Shown here in pieces: positions 14,978 to 20,902 of a stretch of 23,724 bases of DNA; position 1 is the first letter of the stretch, and each line of letters opens with the position of its first letter. The position numbers were made by a program, and so were the translations under genes. The notes beneath the pieces are model-generated. The model made no database searches. It saw only the letters and a list, made by a program, of their open reading frames with translations, and was not told the DNA's origin. Location: the IMG/VR virus record IMGVR_UViG_3300022921_000110, positions 1-23,724 of that record. The stretch is one strand, 5' to 3'. The stretch comes from a virus.

Positions 14978-15284
14978 GTTTGATTTAGAAACTAAAATTA
15001 TGAATGCTTCGTTTATAATTAATGATTTAGAAGCATTAGCAGAGGATATAGATGAAAATTCTAATGTTTCTGCAGAATTTGCAGATCGTTACTCTCTTGC
15101 TCTTTTAGGTTTAGCAAAATTATGTGAAGCTCGTTTTAATGCAATTGATCGTATTTTTGCATATTTAGTACCTGAGCTAGATATGGCAAGGCGTGAAAAA
15201 GAAAAAGCAGAAAATCTTAAACTAAATTTTAGTCAAGATGATGATGAGAAGCTTTGGAAAAACTTTGGAAAGCCTAATGAATAA
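14970..15284 (+). CDS. Hypothetical helical protein, 104 residues
   Basis: An acidic, helical product (MDRFDLETKIMNASFIINDL...) with a coiled-coil-like C-terminal part (ELDMARREKEKAENLKL). It overlaps the dCMP deaminase start by 8 bases. No recognised family. Confidence 0.62.
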   Translation: MDRFDLETKIMNASFIINDLEALAEDIDENSNVSAEFADRYSLALLGLAKLCEARFNAIDRIFAYLVPELDMARREKEKAENLKLNFSQDDDEKLWKNFGKPNE

Positions 15285-15750
15285 GTATGCAACGCAACAA
15301 ATGTATTTAGAAATGGCTTATGTAGCCGCAAGACAATCGCTAGATCCTCATAGGCAAGTAGGTGCTTTGTTAGTTAAAGGTAATCAAATTTTAGCTTATG
15401 GTTTTAACGGCACTCCTACAAACTACCCTAGCAATGATTGTAAAGACGAAAACGGTAAAACTTATTCTCATGTAGTACATGCTGAAATTAATGCAATTAC
15501 TAAAGCTGCAGAGCATGGTGTAAGTACTAAAAACTCTACACTTTATAGCACTACTGTGCCTTGCATTGAGTGTGCTAAAGCTATTATTCAGGCAGGTATT
15601 ACTAGTGTTATCTATTGTGAAGACTACAATAAATGCGAAGAAGGTAAAGCTTTACTTGAAATTATGCTTAATGAGTTTAAGCAAGTAGATGCTTTTTCTG
15701 AATTTAAAAGAAAAGTTTTCGGATTAGCAGATGATGTTCGATTTATGTAA
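15277..15750 (+). CDS. dCMP deaminase
   Basis: A 157-residue zinc deaminase with HAEINAI (H68, E70) and PCIECAKAI (C96, C99) as zinc ligands and catalytic glutamate, plus the N-terminal HRQVGALLVKGNQILAYGFN and a CKDENG insertion typical of deoxycytidylate deaminases. It converts dCMP to dUMP, feeding dTTP synthesis, next to the RNR genes. No thymidylate synthase is seen in this window. The start ATG 15277 overlaps the previous gene by 8 bases; the in-frame ATG at 15238 would prefix 13 residues and is less likely. Confidence 0.92.
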   Translation: MNKYATQQMYLEMAYVAARQSLDPHRQVGALLVKGNQILAYGFNGTPTNYPSNDCKDENGKTYSHVVHAEINAITKAAEHGVSTKNSTLYSTTVPCIECAKAIIQAGITSVIYCEDYNKCEEGKALLEIMLNEFKQVDAFSEFKRKVFGLADDVRFM

Positions 15751-15768
15751 AAGGAAATAATTAAACCA

Positions 15769-16047
15769 ATGCCTTATATTAAACCAGAAGATAGAGGTTA
15801 TCTTAGACCTTTAACTGCAGAATTTCACAAAGCAGATATTAAAACTCCAGGTGAGCTTAATTACTTAATTAGTAAATTGTGTAAACGTTTCTTAGACGCT
15901 AAAAAACATCAAGGTAATGGTAATGAAGCTAATTATCAAGCGTTTAATGATGTGTTAGGCGCTTTAGAGGGAGCTAAACTTGAATTGTATAGACGAAGAA
16001 TTGTTCCTTATGAGGATTCTAAAATTTTAGAAAATGGAGATATATAA
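15769..16047 (+). CDS. DUF6899-like conserved phage protein
   Basis: A 92-residue protein with a well-conserved phage pattern: MPYIKPEDRGYL at the start, GELNYLISKLCKRFLD (about residues 28-43), NYQAFNDVLGALEGAKLELY and RRRIVPYEDSKILENGD at the end. The family is common near nucleotide-metabolism genes of phages and has no established function. AAAGGAAATAA precedes the start at a somewhat long spacing. Confidence 0.82.
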   Translation: MPYIKPEDRGYLRPLTAEFHKADIKTPGELNYLISKLCKRFLDAKKHQGNGNEANYQAFNDVLGALEGAKLELYRRRIVPYEDSKILENGDI

Positions 16048-16157
16048 TGGAATGTATTAACCCTGAAATTTTAACTATGTTTGCGCATATGTGTTTAGGT
16101 GCAGCTATGTATTTAGTAGGCAACTTTGCTTGGCAAGTGCACAAAGATAACCGTTAG
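16047..16157 (+). CDS. Mini hydrophobic protein, 36 residues
   Basis: The ORF starts in TAATG. Most of it is a hydrophobic helix (LTMFAHMCLGAAMYLVGNFA, residues 9-28). Its stop codon lies within the upstream edge of the second promoter-like motif, exactly as for the tiny gene at 525-701 and copy 1. Confidence 0.5.
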   Translation: MECINPEILTMFAHMCLGAAMYLVGNFAWQVHKDNR

Positions 16158-16175
16158 TTCAGCGCCATAAAGATA
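16154..16175 (+). promoter_or_regulatory. Candidate phage RNA polymerase promoter, copy 2
   Basis: TTCAGCGCCATAAAGA at 16158-16173 is identical to copy 1 at 702-717; upstream TTAG against TTAA gives 19 of 20 matches. It lies at the end of one gene and 55 bases before nrdA, but an intrinsic terminator (16189-16212) stands between. If it is a promoter, transcription from it would have to pass that hairpin. Confidence 0.6.
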
Positions 16176-16188
16176 ACACAAATTTAAC

Positions 16189-16212
16189 GCCTCGTTCTTA
16201 ACGGGGCTTTTT
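16189..16212 (+). terminator. Intrinsic terminator upstream of nrdA
   Basis: GCCTCGTT (16189-16196) and AACGGGGC (16200-16207), with one G-U pair, close on a CTT loop and are followed by five T. It lies 16 bases after the promoter-like motif and 16 bases before the nrdA ATG. Confidence 0.85.
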
Positions 16213-16227
16213 ATACAGAGTAAATTT

Positions 16228-18222
16228 ATGGAATATTTTGGTATAACTATTGTACCCGAGCGCGATGAGTTACTAACCGATTATGCTCGTGGAATGCTAA
16301 TGGATTTTTATTCAATTGATGGAGAAAAATCCCCTCAAGAATTATTTGCTAGAGCAAGTATTGCTTGGTCTACTTTTAAGAGTAAAACAGATTATGACTT
16401 GGCGCAACGATTATATAACGCAGTCTCCCAAAAGTGGTTTATGTTCTCATCGCCTGTGCTTTCGAATGCCCCGCATCCTGAAACCGGTAAATCCTCCGGG
16501 ATGCCCATCTCGTGCTTCCTTGCCTATGTACCCGATACAGTGGAAGGACTCATTGAACATTCATCCGAATTACGGTGGCTCAGTGTTATGGGCGGTGGAG
16601 TTGGGGGTCATTGGAATAATGTACGTTCTGTGTCTGAAAAATCGCCAGGTCCGATCCCTTTCCTCGCTACAGTAGACGCAGATATGACTGCTTATAAACA
16701 AGGTAAAACTCGTAAAGGTTCTTATGCCGCATATCTTGATGTACATCATCCAGATATCTTAGAATTCATGCAAATTAGAGTACCTACTGGTGATGATAAT
16801 CGTAAATGTTTAAATCTACATAATGGTGTAAATTTAACTAATGATTTTATGGAAGCAGTTATTAATAATCTAGAATATGAATTAGTTGACCCTAATAAAG
16901 GACCAACTGGAGAATTTTTAAAAGCTAGAAAAATTTGGCAACAATTATTAGAAATTCGTTTTAGAACTGGAGAGCCTTATTTTAATTTTATTGATCATGC
17001 AAATGATGCTTTACCTGAGCCTTTACGAAGAAAAGGACTAAAAATTAATGGTTCAAATTTGTGTAATGAAATTCATTTACCTACCGATGAAACACGTACT
17101 GCCGTTTGTTGCTTATCATCTCTCAACTTGGAAGAGTATGAAGCTTGGCGAGATACAAATCTTGTCGCAGACCTTATCACAATGCTGGATAATGTACTTG
17201 AATACTTTATTGAAAATGCACCAGAGGTATTGCGTAGAGCAATCTATTCAGCTAAACAAGAGCGTTCTTTGGGGCTTGGTGCAATGGGGTTCCATAGCTT
17301 ATTACAAAAGAGTAGAATTGCCTTTGAAAGTAACGAAGCAATAGCTCTTAATAATGAAGTTTTTCAGGTAATTAAATATGATGCTGATAAACAATCTCGT
17401 AAACTTGCTAATTTACGTGGTGAATATCTTGATGGTTTTGGAACTGGCCGTCGTAATAGCCATCTTCTTGCTATTGCCCCTAATGCTAGCAGTGGCATTT
17501 TACTGTCTACCTCTCCTTCTATAGAGCCTTTAAAAGCTAATGCTTATACTCATCGTACTCGTGCGGGTTCCTTCTTAGTTAAAAATAAATATTTAGAAGA
17601 AGTATTAAGTAACTATGATAAAAATGATCAAGTCACTTGGTCTTCCATTATTACAACGAAAGGATCTGTCCAACACTTGGATTTCTTATCATCCGAAGAA
17701 AAAGAAATATTTAAAACAGCAACAGAACTTGATCAGTGCTGGATCATTGATCACGCCGCAGATCGTCAACAATACGTCTGTCAAGGTCAAAGCGTTAACT
17801 TATTCTTTCATCCCGGAGTCGAAAAGTCCTTGGTTAGTCGTGTCCACCTTCGAGCATGGCAAAGAGGCCTCAAAGGTCTTTACTATTTGCGCACAGAAGC
17901 CAAGTCTAGAGCAGAGAATGTTGCTGAAAAGGTTGAACGTAAAGCATTGGCAGATGATGCCTCAACAATTATTTATGGCAAAGAAACATGTCCATACTGT
18001 ATTGCAACAAAAGAAGAACTTACGATACGTAATATTCCATTCGAATACATTGATCTCGATCTTATCGGTAAAACAGCCTCACAGGTTACAGGTAGAGACG
18101 TTAACACTGTACCGCAAATTTATCTCCAAGGTAAATATATAGAAAATGGTTATACAGGTTTAATGGAATACTTTGGAAATGACCAAACAGAAAACGACGA
18201 ATGTAAAGCCTGCGAAGGCTAA
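16228..18222 (+). CDS. nrdA: Ribonucleotide reductase large subunit fused to glutaredoxin
   Basis: A 664-residue class I RNR alpha chain. Active-site residues: C96 in SGMPISCFL, SNLCNEI (N277, C279, E281), C294 or C295 in AVCCLSSLNLEEY, and the radical-transfer pair Y552-Y553 in GLKGLYYLRT. The usual N-terminal ATP-cone is missing, so overall activity control by dATP is probably lost. From about residue 578 a glutaredoxin follows: TIIYGKETCPYC (C588, C591), NTVPQIYLQGKYIENGYTGL. The chain then ends ECKACEG, a CxxC (C659, C662) like the redox tail normally found at the end of NrdA. Fusion of reductant and enzyme is inferred to supply electrons in cis. The segment 16430-16690 (residues 68-154) is about 50% GC and another GC-richer stretch covers 17700-17940. 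Partner is nrdB at 19010. Confidence 0.95.
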   Translation: MEYFGITIVPERDELLTDYARGMLMDFYSIDGEKSPQELFARASIAWSTFKSKTDYDLAQRLYNAVSQKWFMFSSPVLSNAPHPETGKSSGMPISCFLAYVPDTVEGLIEHSSELRWLSVMGGGVGGHWNNVRSVSEKSPGPIPFLATVDADMTAYKQGKTRKGSYAAYLDVHHPDILEFMQIRVPTGDDNRKCLNLHNGVNLTNDFMEAVINNLEYELVDPNKGPTGEFLKARKIWQQLLEIRFRTGEPYFNFIDHANDALPEPLRRKGLKINGSNLCNEIHLPTDETRTAVCCLSSLNLEEYEAWRDTNLVADLITMLDNVLEYFIENAPEVLRRAIYSAKQERSLGLGAMGFHSLLQKSRIAFESNEAIALNNEVFQVIKYDADKQSRKLANLRGEYLDGFGTGRRNSHLLAIAPNASSGILLSTSPSIEPLKANAYTHRTRAGSFLVKNKYLEEVLSNYDKNDQVTWSSIITTKGSVQHLDFLSSEEKEIFKTATELDQCWIIDHAADRQQYVCQGQSVNLFFHPGVEKSLVSRVHLRAWQRGLKGLYYLRTEAKSRAENVAEKVERKALADDASTIIYGKETCPYCIATKEELTIRNIPFEYIDLDLIGKTASQVTGRDVNTVPQIYLQGKYIENGYTGLMEYFGNDQTENDECKACEG

Positions 18223-18397
18223 AAATAAAAAAGTAGATAATAGAGATGCAATAGCTAAAGCAATAGACTCGCTTAAATACACTCCTTCACAACGTAATTG
18301 GGAAGAATTCTTAAAAAGAGCTAATTATGATGAAAAATTAGCTATGCGTATAGCAAAAGCAACATTATTTTGGATTATAGAGAGAAGGAAACTATGA
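18179..18397 (+). CDS. Small basic helical protein, 72 residues
   Basis: ATG 18179 overlaps the end of nrdA by 44 bases; an in-frame TTG lies two codons earlier. The product has a lysine-rich N-terminus (MTKQKTTNVKPAKAKNKK) and helices (RDAIAKAIDSLKY, EKLAMRIAKATLFWIIERRK). It ends in ATGA with the next ORF. No family recognised. Confidence 0.55.
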   Translation: MTKQKTTNVKPAKAKNKKVDNRDAIAKAIDSLKYTPSQRNWEEFLKRANYDEKLAMRIAKATLFWIIERRKL

Positions 18398-18615
18398 GTG
18401 GAATGGACGATAGCGACAATACTTCAACTTCTCCAGTTGATCTTATTCTTGGGATTGCTAATCACATCTTACCTGACGGTGCGAGTAATGTGGAAGCAGC
18501 AAAGCGAAGAGGTGAGGAACTTGAAGCTGAGGCGGAACAACTTAGAGCAAGAGGTGAACAACTTGCAGTTAGAATTGAAGCTCGCAAGAATGAAGATTCA
18601 GGAAATAAAAAATGA
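18394..18615 (+). CDS. Acidic helical protein, 73 residues
   Basis: AGAAGGAAACT precedes ATG 18394, and both ends are ATGA overlaps. The product has an Asp/Ser/Thr-rich N-terminus, a short hydrophobic segment (PVDLILGIANHIL) and a heptad-like helix (RGEELEAEAEQLRARGEQLA...). Third codon positions are mostly A/T, like neighbouring genes, so this frame is the likelier coding one. A long ORF overlaps it almost entirely in another frame (18398-18622). Confidence 0.6.
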   Translation: MSGMDDSDNTSTSPVDLILGIANHILPDGASNVEAAKRRGEELEAEAEQLRARGEQLAVRIEARKNEDSGNKK

Positions 18616-18622
18616 AATTTGA
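18398..18622 (+). CDS. Possible overlapping membrane/coiled-coil ORF
   Basis: An open frame from GTG 18398 overlaps the previous gene throughout. Conceptual product, 74 residues: a membrane segment at about 7-30 (TILQLLQLILFLGLLITSYL and on) followed by a leucine-rich coiled coil (NLKLRRNNLEQEVNNLQLEL). The layout resembles spanin-like or other anchored coiled-coil proteins. Against it: third positions are mostly G/C, unlike real genes here, and Glu/Ala-rich helices can yield Leu/Lys patterns by frame shift. Kept as an alternative, not a firm call. Confidence 0.25.
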   Translation: MEWTIATILQLLQLILFLGLLITSYLTVRVMWKQQSEEVRNLKLRRNNLEQEVNNLQLELKLARMKIQEIKNEI

Positions 18623-18734
18623 TCAAGAATATTTTAAGAACATTGTAAAAGAAAAAGAAGCACGACAAATGGCTAAACGTAAAGCTGAACAAGAAGCAGC
18701 AGAAAAAGCAGCTATTCTTAAAAAGAAAAGGTAA
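18612..18734 (+). CDS. Tiny charged helical protein, 40 residues
   Basis: The ORF starts in ATGA with the 18394 gene. The product is one charged helix (KEKEARQMAKRKAEQEAAEK, residues 14-33) with a basic end (LKKKR). Spacing and coupling suggest expression; it may bind nucleic acid. Confidence 0.5.
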   Translation: MKFDQEYFKNIVKEKEARQMAKRKAEQEAAEKAAILKKKR

Positions 18735-18743
18735 TAGGTAAAA

Positions 18744-19013
18744 ATGTCAAAAAAGAAGCGTATGGGTCAAAGCACAGGCCCCTCTAAAGGCGAGCGTAAG
18801 ACTGTTAGCTTAATTAATCGTGTACATAAAGATGAACGTTTAGGCTATCAATATGATTCAGCTATTCGTAAAATTAAAGCTTATTCTAAAGGTAAGCGAA
18901 CTGTAGTTAAAGTACCCTCTGCTACTAACCCTCACATCCTTGAAAAGCTTGATGCTAACCAAGTATGGGGTGATTGGCGAGGTCGAGATTTTGAGAAAAA
19001 GAGAAAACAATGA
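18744..19013 (+). CDS. Basic hypothetical protein, 89 residues
   Basis: A strongly basic protein (MSKKKRMGQSTGPSKGERKT...) with a middle KIKAYSKGKRTVVKVPSAT and a tail WGDWRGRDFEKKRKQ. AATAGGTAAAA precedes the start; the stop overlaps nrdB (ATGA). Charge suggests nucleic-acid binding; no family recognised. It sits between the two RNR subunit genes. Confidence 0.62.
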   Translation: MSKKKRMGQSTGPSKGERKTVSLINRVHKDERLGYQYDSAIRKIKAYSKGKRTVVKVPSATNPHILEKLDANQVWGDWRGRDFEKKRKQ

Positions 19014-19999
19014 GCTTACTAAAACAATCACTTGTCTATAAACCTTTTAATTATCCTGATTTTGTAGAAATTACTAAAACCCATGAAGAAATTCATTGGG
19101 TTGCTGATGAGGCGGATCTCAGTGAAGATATTACAGATTGGAAAAATAAACTTACAAAGCAAGAAAAAGAATTTGTTAAGAAGATTCTCCAATTATTTAC
19201 CCAGAGTGATGTCGTCGTGGGGGCTAACTATCATGACTACCTCATCCCAAAGATTAAAAATAATGAAGCGCGTAATATGCTTAGCTCTTTTGCTAATAGG
19301 GAGTCTGAGCATCAACGTGCTTATGCTTTGCTTAATGATACTCTAGGCTTTGATGATGAGATCTACTCGGAATTCCTTGAATATAAGGAGATGGCTGATA
19401 AAGTTGATCATATGTATGAAAACAGTAACAATTCTCATCATGATCTTGCTGTTACTATGGCCAAGTCAGTTTTTAACGAAGGCGTTTCTTTATTCGCTAG
19501 CTTCGTTATGCTTCTTAATCTTCAGCGTTATGGTAAGCTTAAAGGGATGAATACTATTGTTGAATGGTCTATCCGTGATGAGACTATGCATGTTGATGGT
19601 ATTTCTAAGATGTTTCGTATTTTTTGTGAAGAACACCCACGAATTGTTAATGATGAATTAAAGAAAAGTATTTATGACATTGCAAGACAAACAGTAAAAT
19701 TAGAAGATAAATTTATTCATTTAGCTTTTAAAAATAATGATATTCAAGGTATTGAAGAACAAGAAGTTAAAGATTATATTCGTTATATTGCTGATAGGCG
19801 TCTTATTCAACTTGGTTTAAAACCTAATTGGAAACAAAAAGAAAATCCTTTGCCTTGGCTAGAATATATCCTTAATGGTGCTTCTCATGATAACTTTTTT
19901 GAAAAACGAGTTACTGAATATTCTTTAAGCGGAATGACAGGTGATTGGGGCTGGGGAGATACTGAAGATGATTTAACAGAACTTGCAGGTGCTGCTTAA
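19010..19999 (+). CDS. nrdB: Ribonucleotide reductase small subunit
   Basis: A 329-residue class I beta chain of the ferritin-like fold. Metal ligands by pattern: D67 (LFTQSDVVV), E98 and H101 (NRESEHQRAY), E157 (VFNEGVSLF), E191 and H194 (RDETMH). Y105, four residues after H101, is in the place of the E. coli radical tyrosine Y122, so a tyrosyl-radical enzyme is expected. The C-terminal tail (GDTEDDLTELAGAA) would dock to NrdA. It carries no glutaredoxin; that is on NrdA. The portion up to about 19600 has more G/C-ending codons (a patch near 45% GC around 19200-19250) than the end of the gene (below 30%). Confidence 0.95.
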   Translation: MSLLKQSLVYKPFNYPDFVEITKTHEEIHWVADEADLSEDITDWKNKLTKQEKEFVKKILQLFTQSDVVVGANYHDYLIPKIKNNEARNMLSSFANRESEHQRAYALLNDTLGFDDEIYSEFLEYKEMADKVDHMYENSNNSHHDLAVTMAKSVFNEGVSLFASFVMLLNLQRYGKLKGMNTIVEWSIRDETMHVDGISKMFRIFCEEHPRIVNDELKKSIYDIARQTVKLEDKFIHLAFKNNDIQGIEEQEVKDYIRYIADRRLIQLGLKPNWKQKENPLPWLEYILNGASHDNFFEKRVTEYSLSGMTGDWGWGDTEDDLTELAGAA

Positions 20000-20001
20000 A
20001 A

Positions 20002-20175
20002 ATGTGGTTACTATTTATTATTAGTATCTTTGAAGGAACCTATGGTGTAAGTGCTAATGGCCCTTATCCTAGCATGGCAAAATGTTTTAAAGTTAGAGAA
20101 GCATTATTAAAAACTTATGAAAAACCTAAAATTAATTATGAAGCAGTATGTGTTAGGACTGATCAAGTAAAATGA
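20002..20175 (+). CDS. Tiny protein with hydrophobic N-terminus
   Basis: ATG lies two bases after the nrdB stop. The 57-residue product has a short hydrophobic start (MWLLFIISIFEGTYG), possibly a membrane anchor or signal, and two cysteines (C28, C50) that could form a disulfide if exported. Ends in ATGA. Confidence 0.5.
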   Translation: MWLLFIISIFEGTYGVSANGPYPSMAKCFKVREALLKTYEKPKINYEAVCVRTDQVK

Positions 20176-20306
20176 ATAATTTTAAAGGAACAAAAGAGGA
20201 CTTAATAGAATTAATTGCAAAACAAAAAAGAGAATTAAAAGTTAAACTTAAAACTAAAAAGAGAGACATTAATGAATCCAGTTTGGCGAGTAGTTCGAAT
20301 GACTAG
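20172..20306 (+). CDS. Tiny basic protein, 44 residues
   Basis: Starts in ATGA with the previous gene. The product is a Lys-rich helix (DLIELIAKQKRELKVKLKTK) with a Ser-rich end (SSLASSSND). It overlaps the next small ORF by 35 bases. No family recognised. Confidence 0.45.
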   Translation: MNNFKGTKEDLIELIAKQKRELKVKLKTKKRDINESSLASSSND

Positions 20307-20397
20307 TCCTCTAAGGACTGCAAATGAGCAAAATAAGAAACCTAGTAGCAAAGCACGCTTTGAAGTTCAACAAAAACAAAGTACAAAAAAATCTTAA
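20272..20397 (+). CDS. Tiny basic protein, 41 residues
   Basis: AAGAGAGACATTA precedes ATG 20272. The product (MNPVWRVVRMTSPLRTANEQ...) is basic. It overlaps ORFs on both sides in other frames, so one of the three may not be translated. Confidence 0.38.
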   Translation: MNPVWRVVRMTSPLRTANEQNKKPSSKARFEVQQKQSTKKS

Positions 20398-20464
20398 AAA
20401 AGATTTTAAAAAAGGTTACATTAAACATAAAAGCCCGGACTTTCGTTCGGGCAGTTTAATTTAA
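20324..20464 (+). CDS. Small basic phage protein (NLVAKHAFKFNK type)
   Basis: TAAGGACTGCAA before ATG 20324 is a good ribosome-binding site. The 46-residue product (MSKIRNLVAKHAFKFNKNKV...KGYIKHKS) resembles very short basic proteins with a VAKH...FNK...KK...KHK pattern often seen in phage replication regions, recalled from general familiarity rather than a search. Its last codons run through the terminator hairpin at 20433, an unusual arrangement. Confidence 0.5.
   Translation: MSKIRNLVAKHALKFNKNKVQKNLKKDFKKGYIKHKSPDFRSGSLI
20433..20457 (+). terminator. Intrinsic terminator after the RNR region
   Basis: GCCCGGAC (20433-20440) pairs with GTTCGGGC (20445-20452), with one G-U pair, around a TTTC loop, followed by AGTTT. 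The T-run is weak. It overlaps the 3' end of the small ORF ending at 20464. Confidence 0.75.
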
Positions 20465-20473
20465 GAGGTTACT

Positions 20474-20902
20474 ATGAAAAAGATACCTATAAAATTTGAT
20501 TGTCTTAGTATAGATGTACCAACAGGCTTATTAAAAACAGATTGTCCTGTTACATTAATTTATTTATTTACTAGAGAAGGTATTCTTTATTATGGTTTAA
20601 CAGGAATGCCTGAAAAATTAGAATCTTACGAAATAAAAAAAGAACCTTACCCTATATGTCTTTTTGAAGAAGTAATAATGCATTCACAAACTGATGATGA
20701 CATTATAGAATTTATGCAATTATCTGTTAGTAATACGAATTATATTTTTGATGATAATATTTACCAGTATTATGGAAGATTAGACTTTAAAACAAAAAGT
20801 TATGAAAGATATAAATTACCTACAATGGAAGGGGAACCTGCTTACTTAGATGGTGGTGGTATAATAACTAACATTAAATATGGATATGAAAGAAATGACT
20901 AA
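20474..20902 (+). CDS. Unknown 142-residue protein paired with AAA ATPase
   Basis: First gene after the terminator, with AGAGGTT upstream of ATG. The product is strand-rich (IKFDCLSIDVPTGLL, VTLIYLFTREGILYYGLTG) with an acidic middle (TDDDIIEFMQ) and a glycine-rich end (AYLDGGGIITNIKYGYERND). It overlaps the AAA ATPase start by 23 bases, so the two are probably made together. No family recognised; it may be an adaptor or substrate of the ATPase. Confidence 0.65.
   Translation: MKKIPIKFDCLSIDVPTGLLKTDCPVTLIYLFTREGILYYGLTGMPEKLESYEIKKEPYPICLFEEVIMHSQTDDDIIEFMQLSVSNTNYIFDDNIYQYYGRLDFKTKSYERYKLPTMEGEPAYLDGGGIITNIKYGYERND

Noticed and set aside
17615-18142. 175-codon + strand ORF inside nrdA
   Set aside because: It overlaps the nrdA-Grx frame, which has clear catalytic motifs; the product is compositionally odd and matches no family.
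20421-20434. ATTAAACATAAAAG as a third copy of the promoter-like motif
   Set aside because: It shares only the AT-rich edges and CATAAA with the two true copies and lacks the CAGCGC core.
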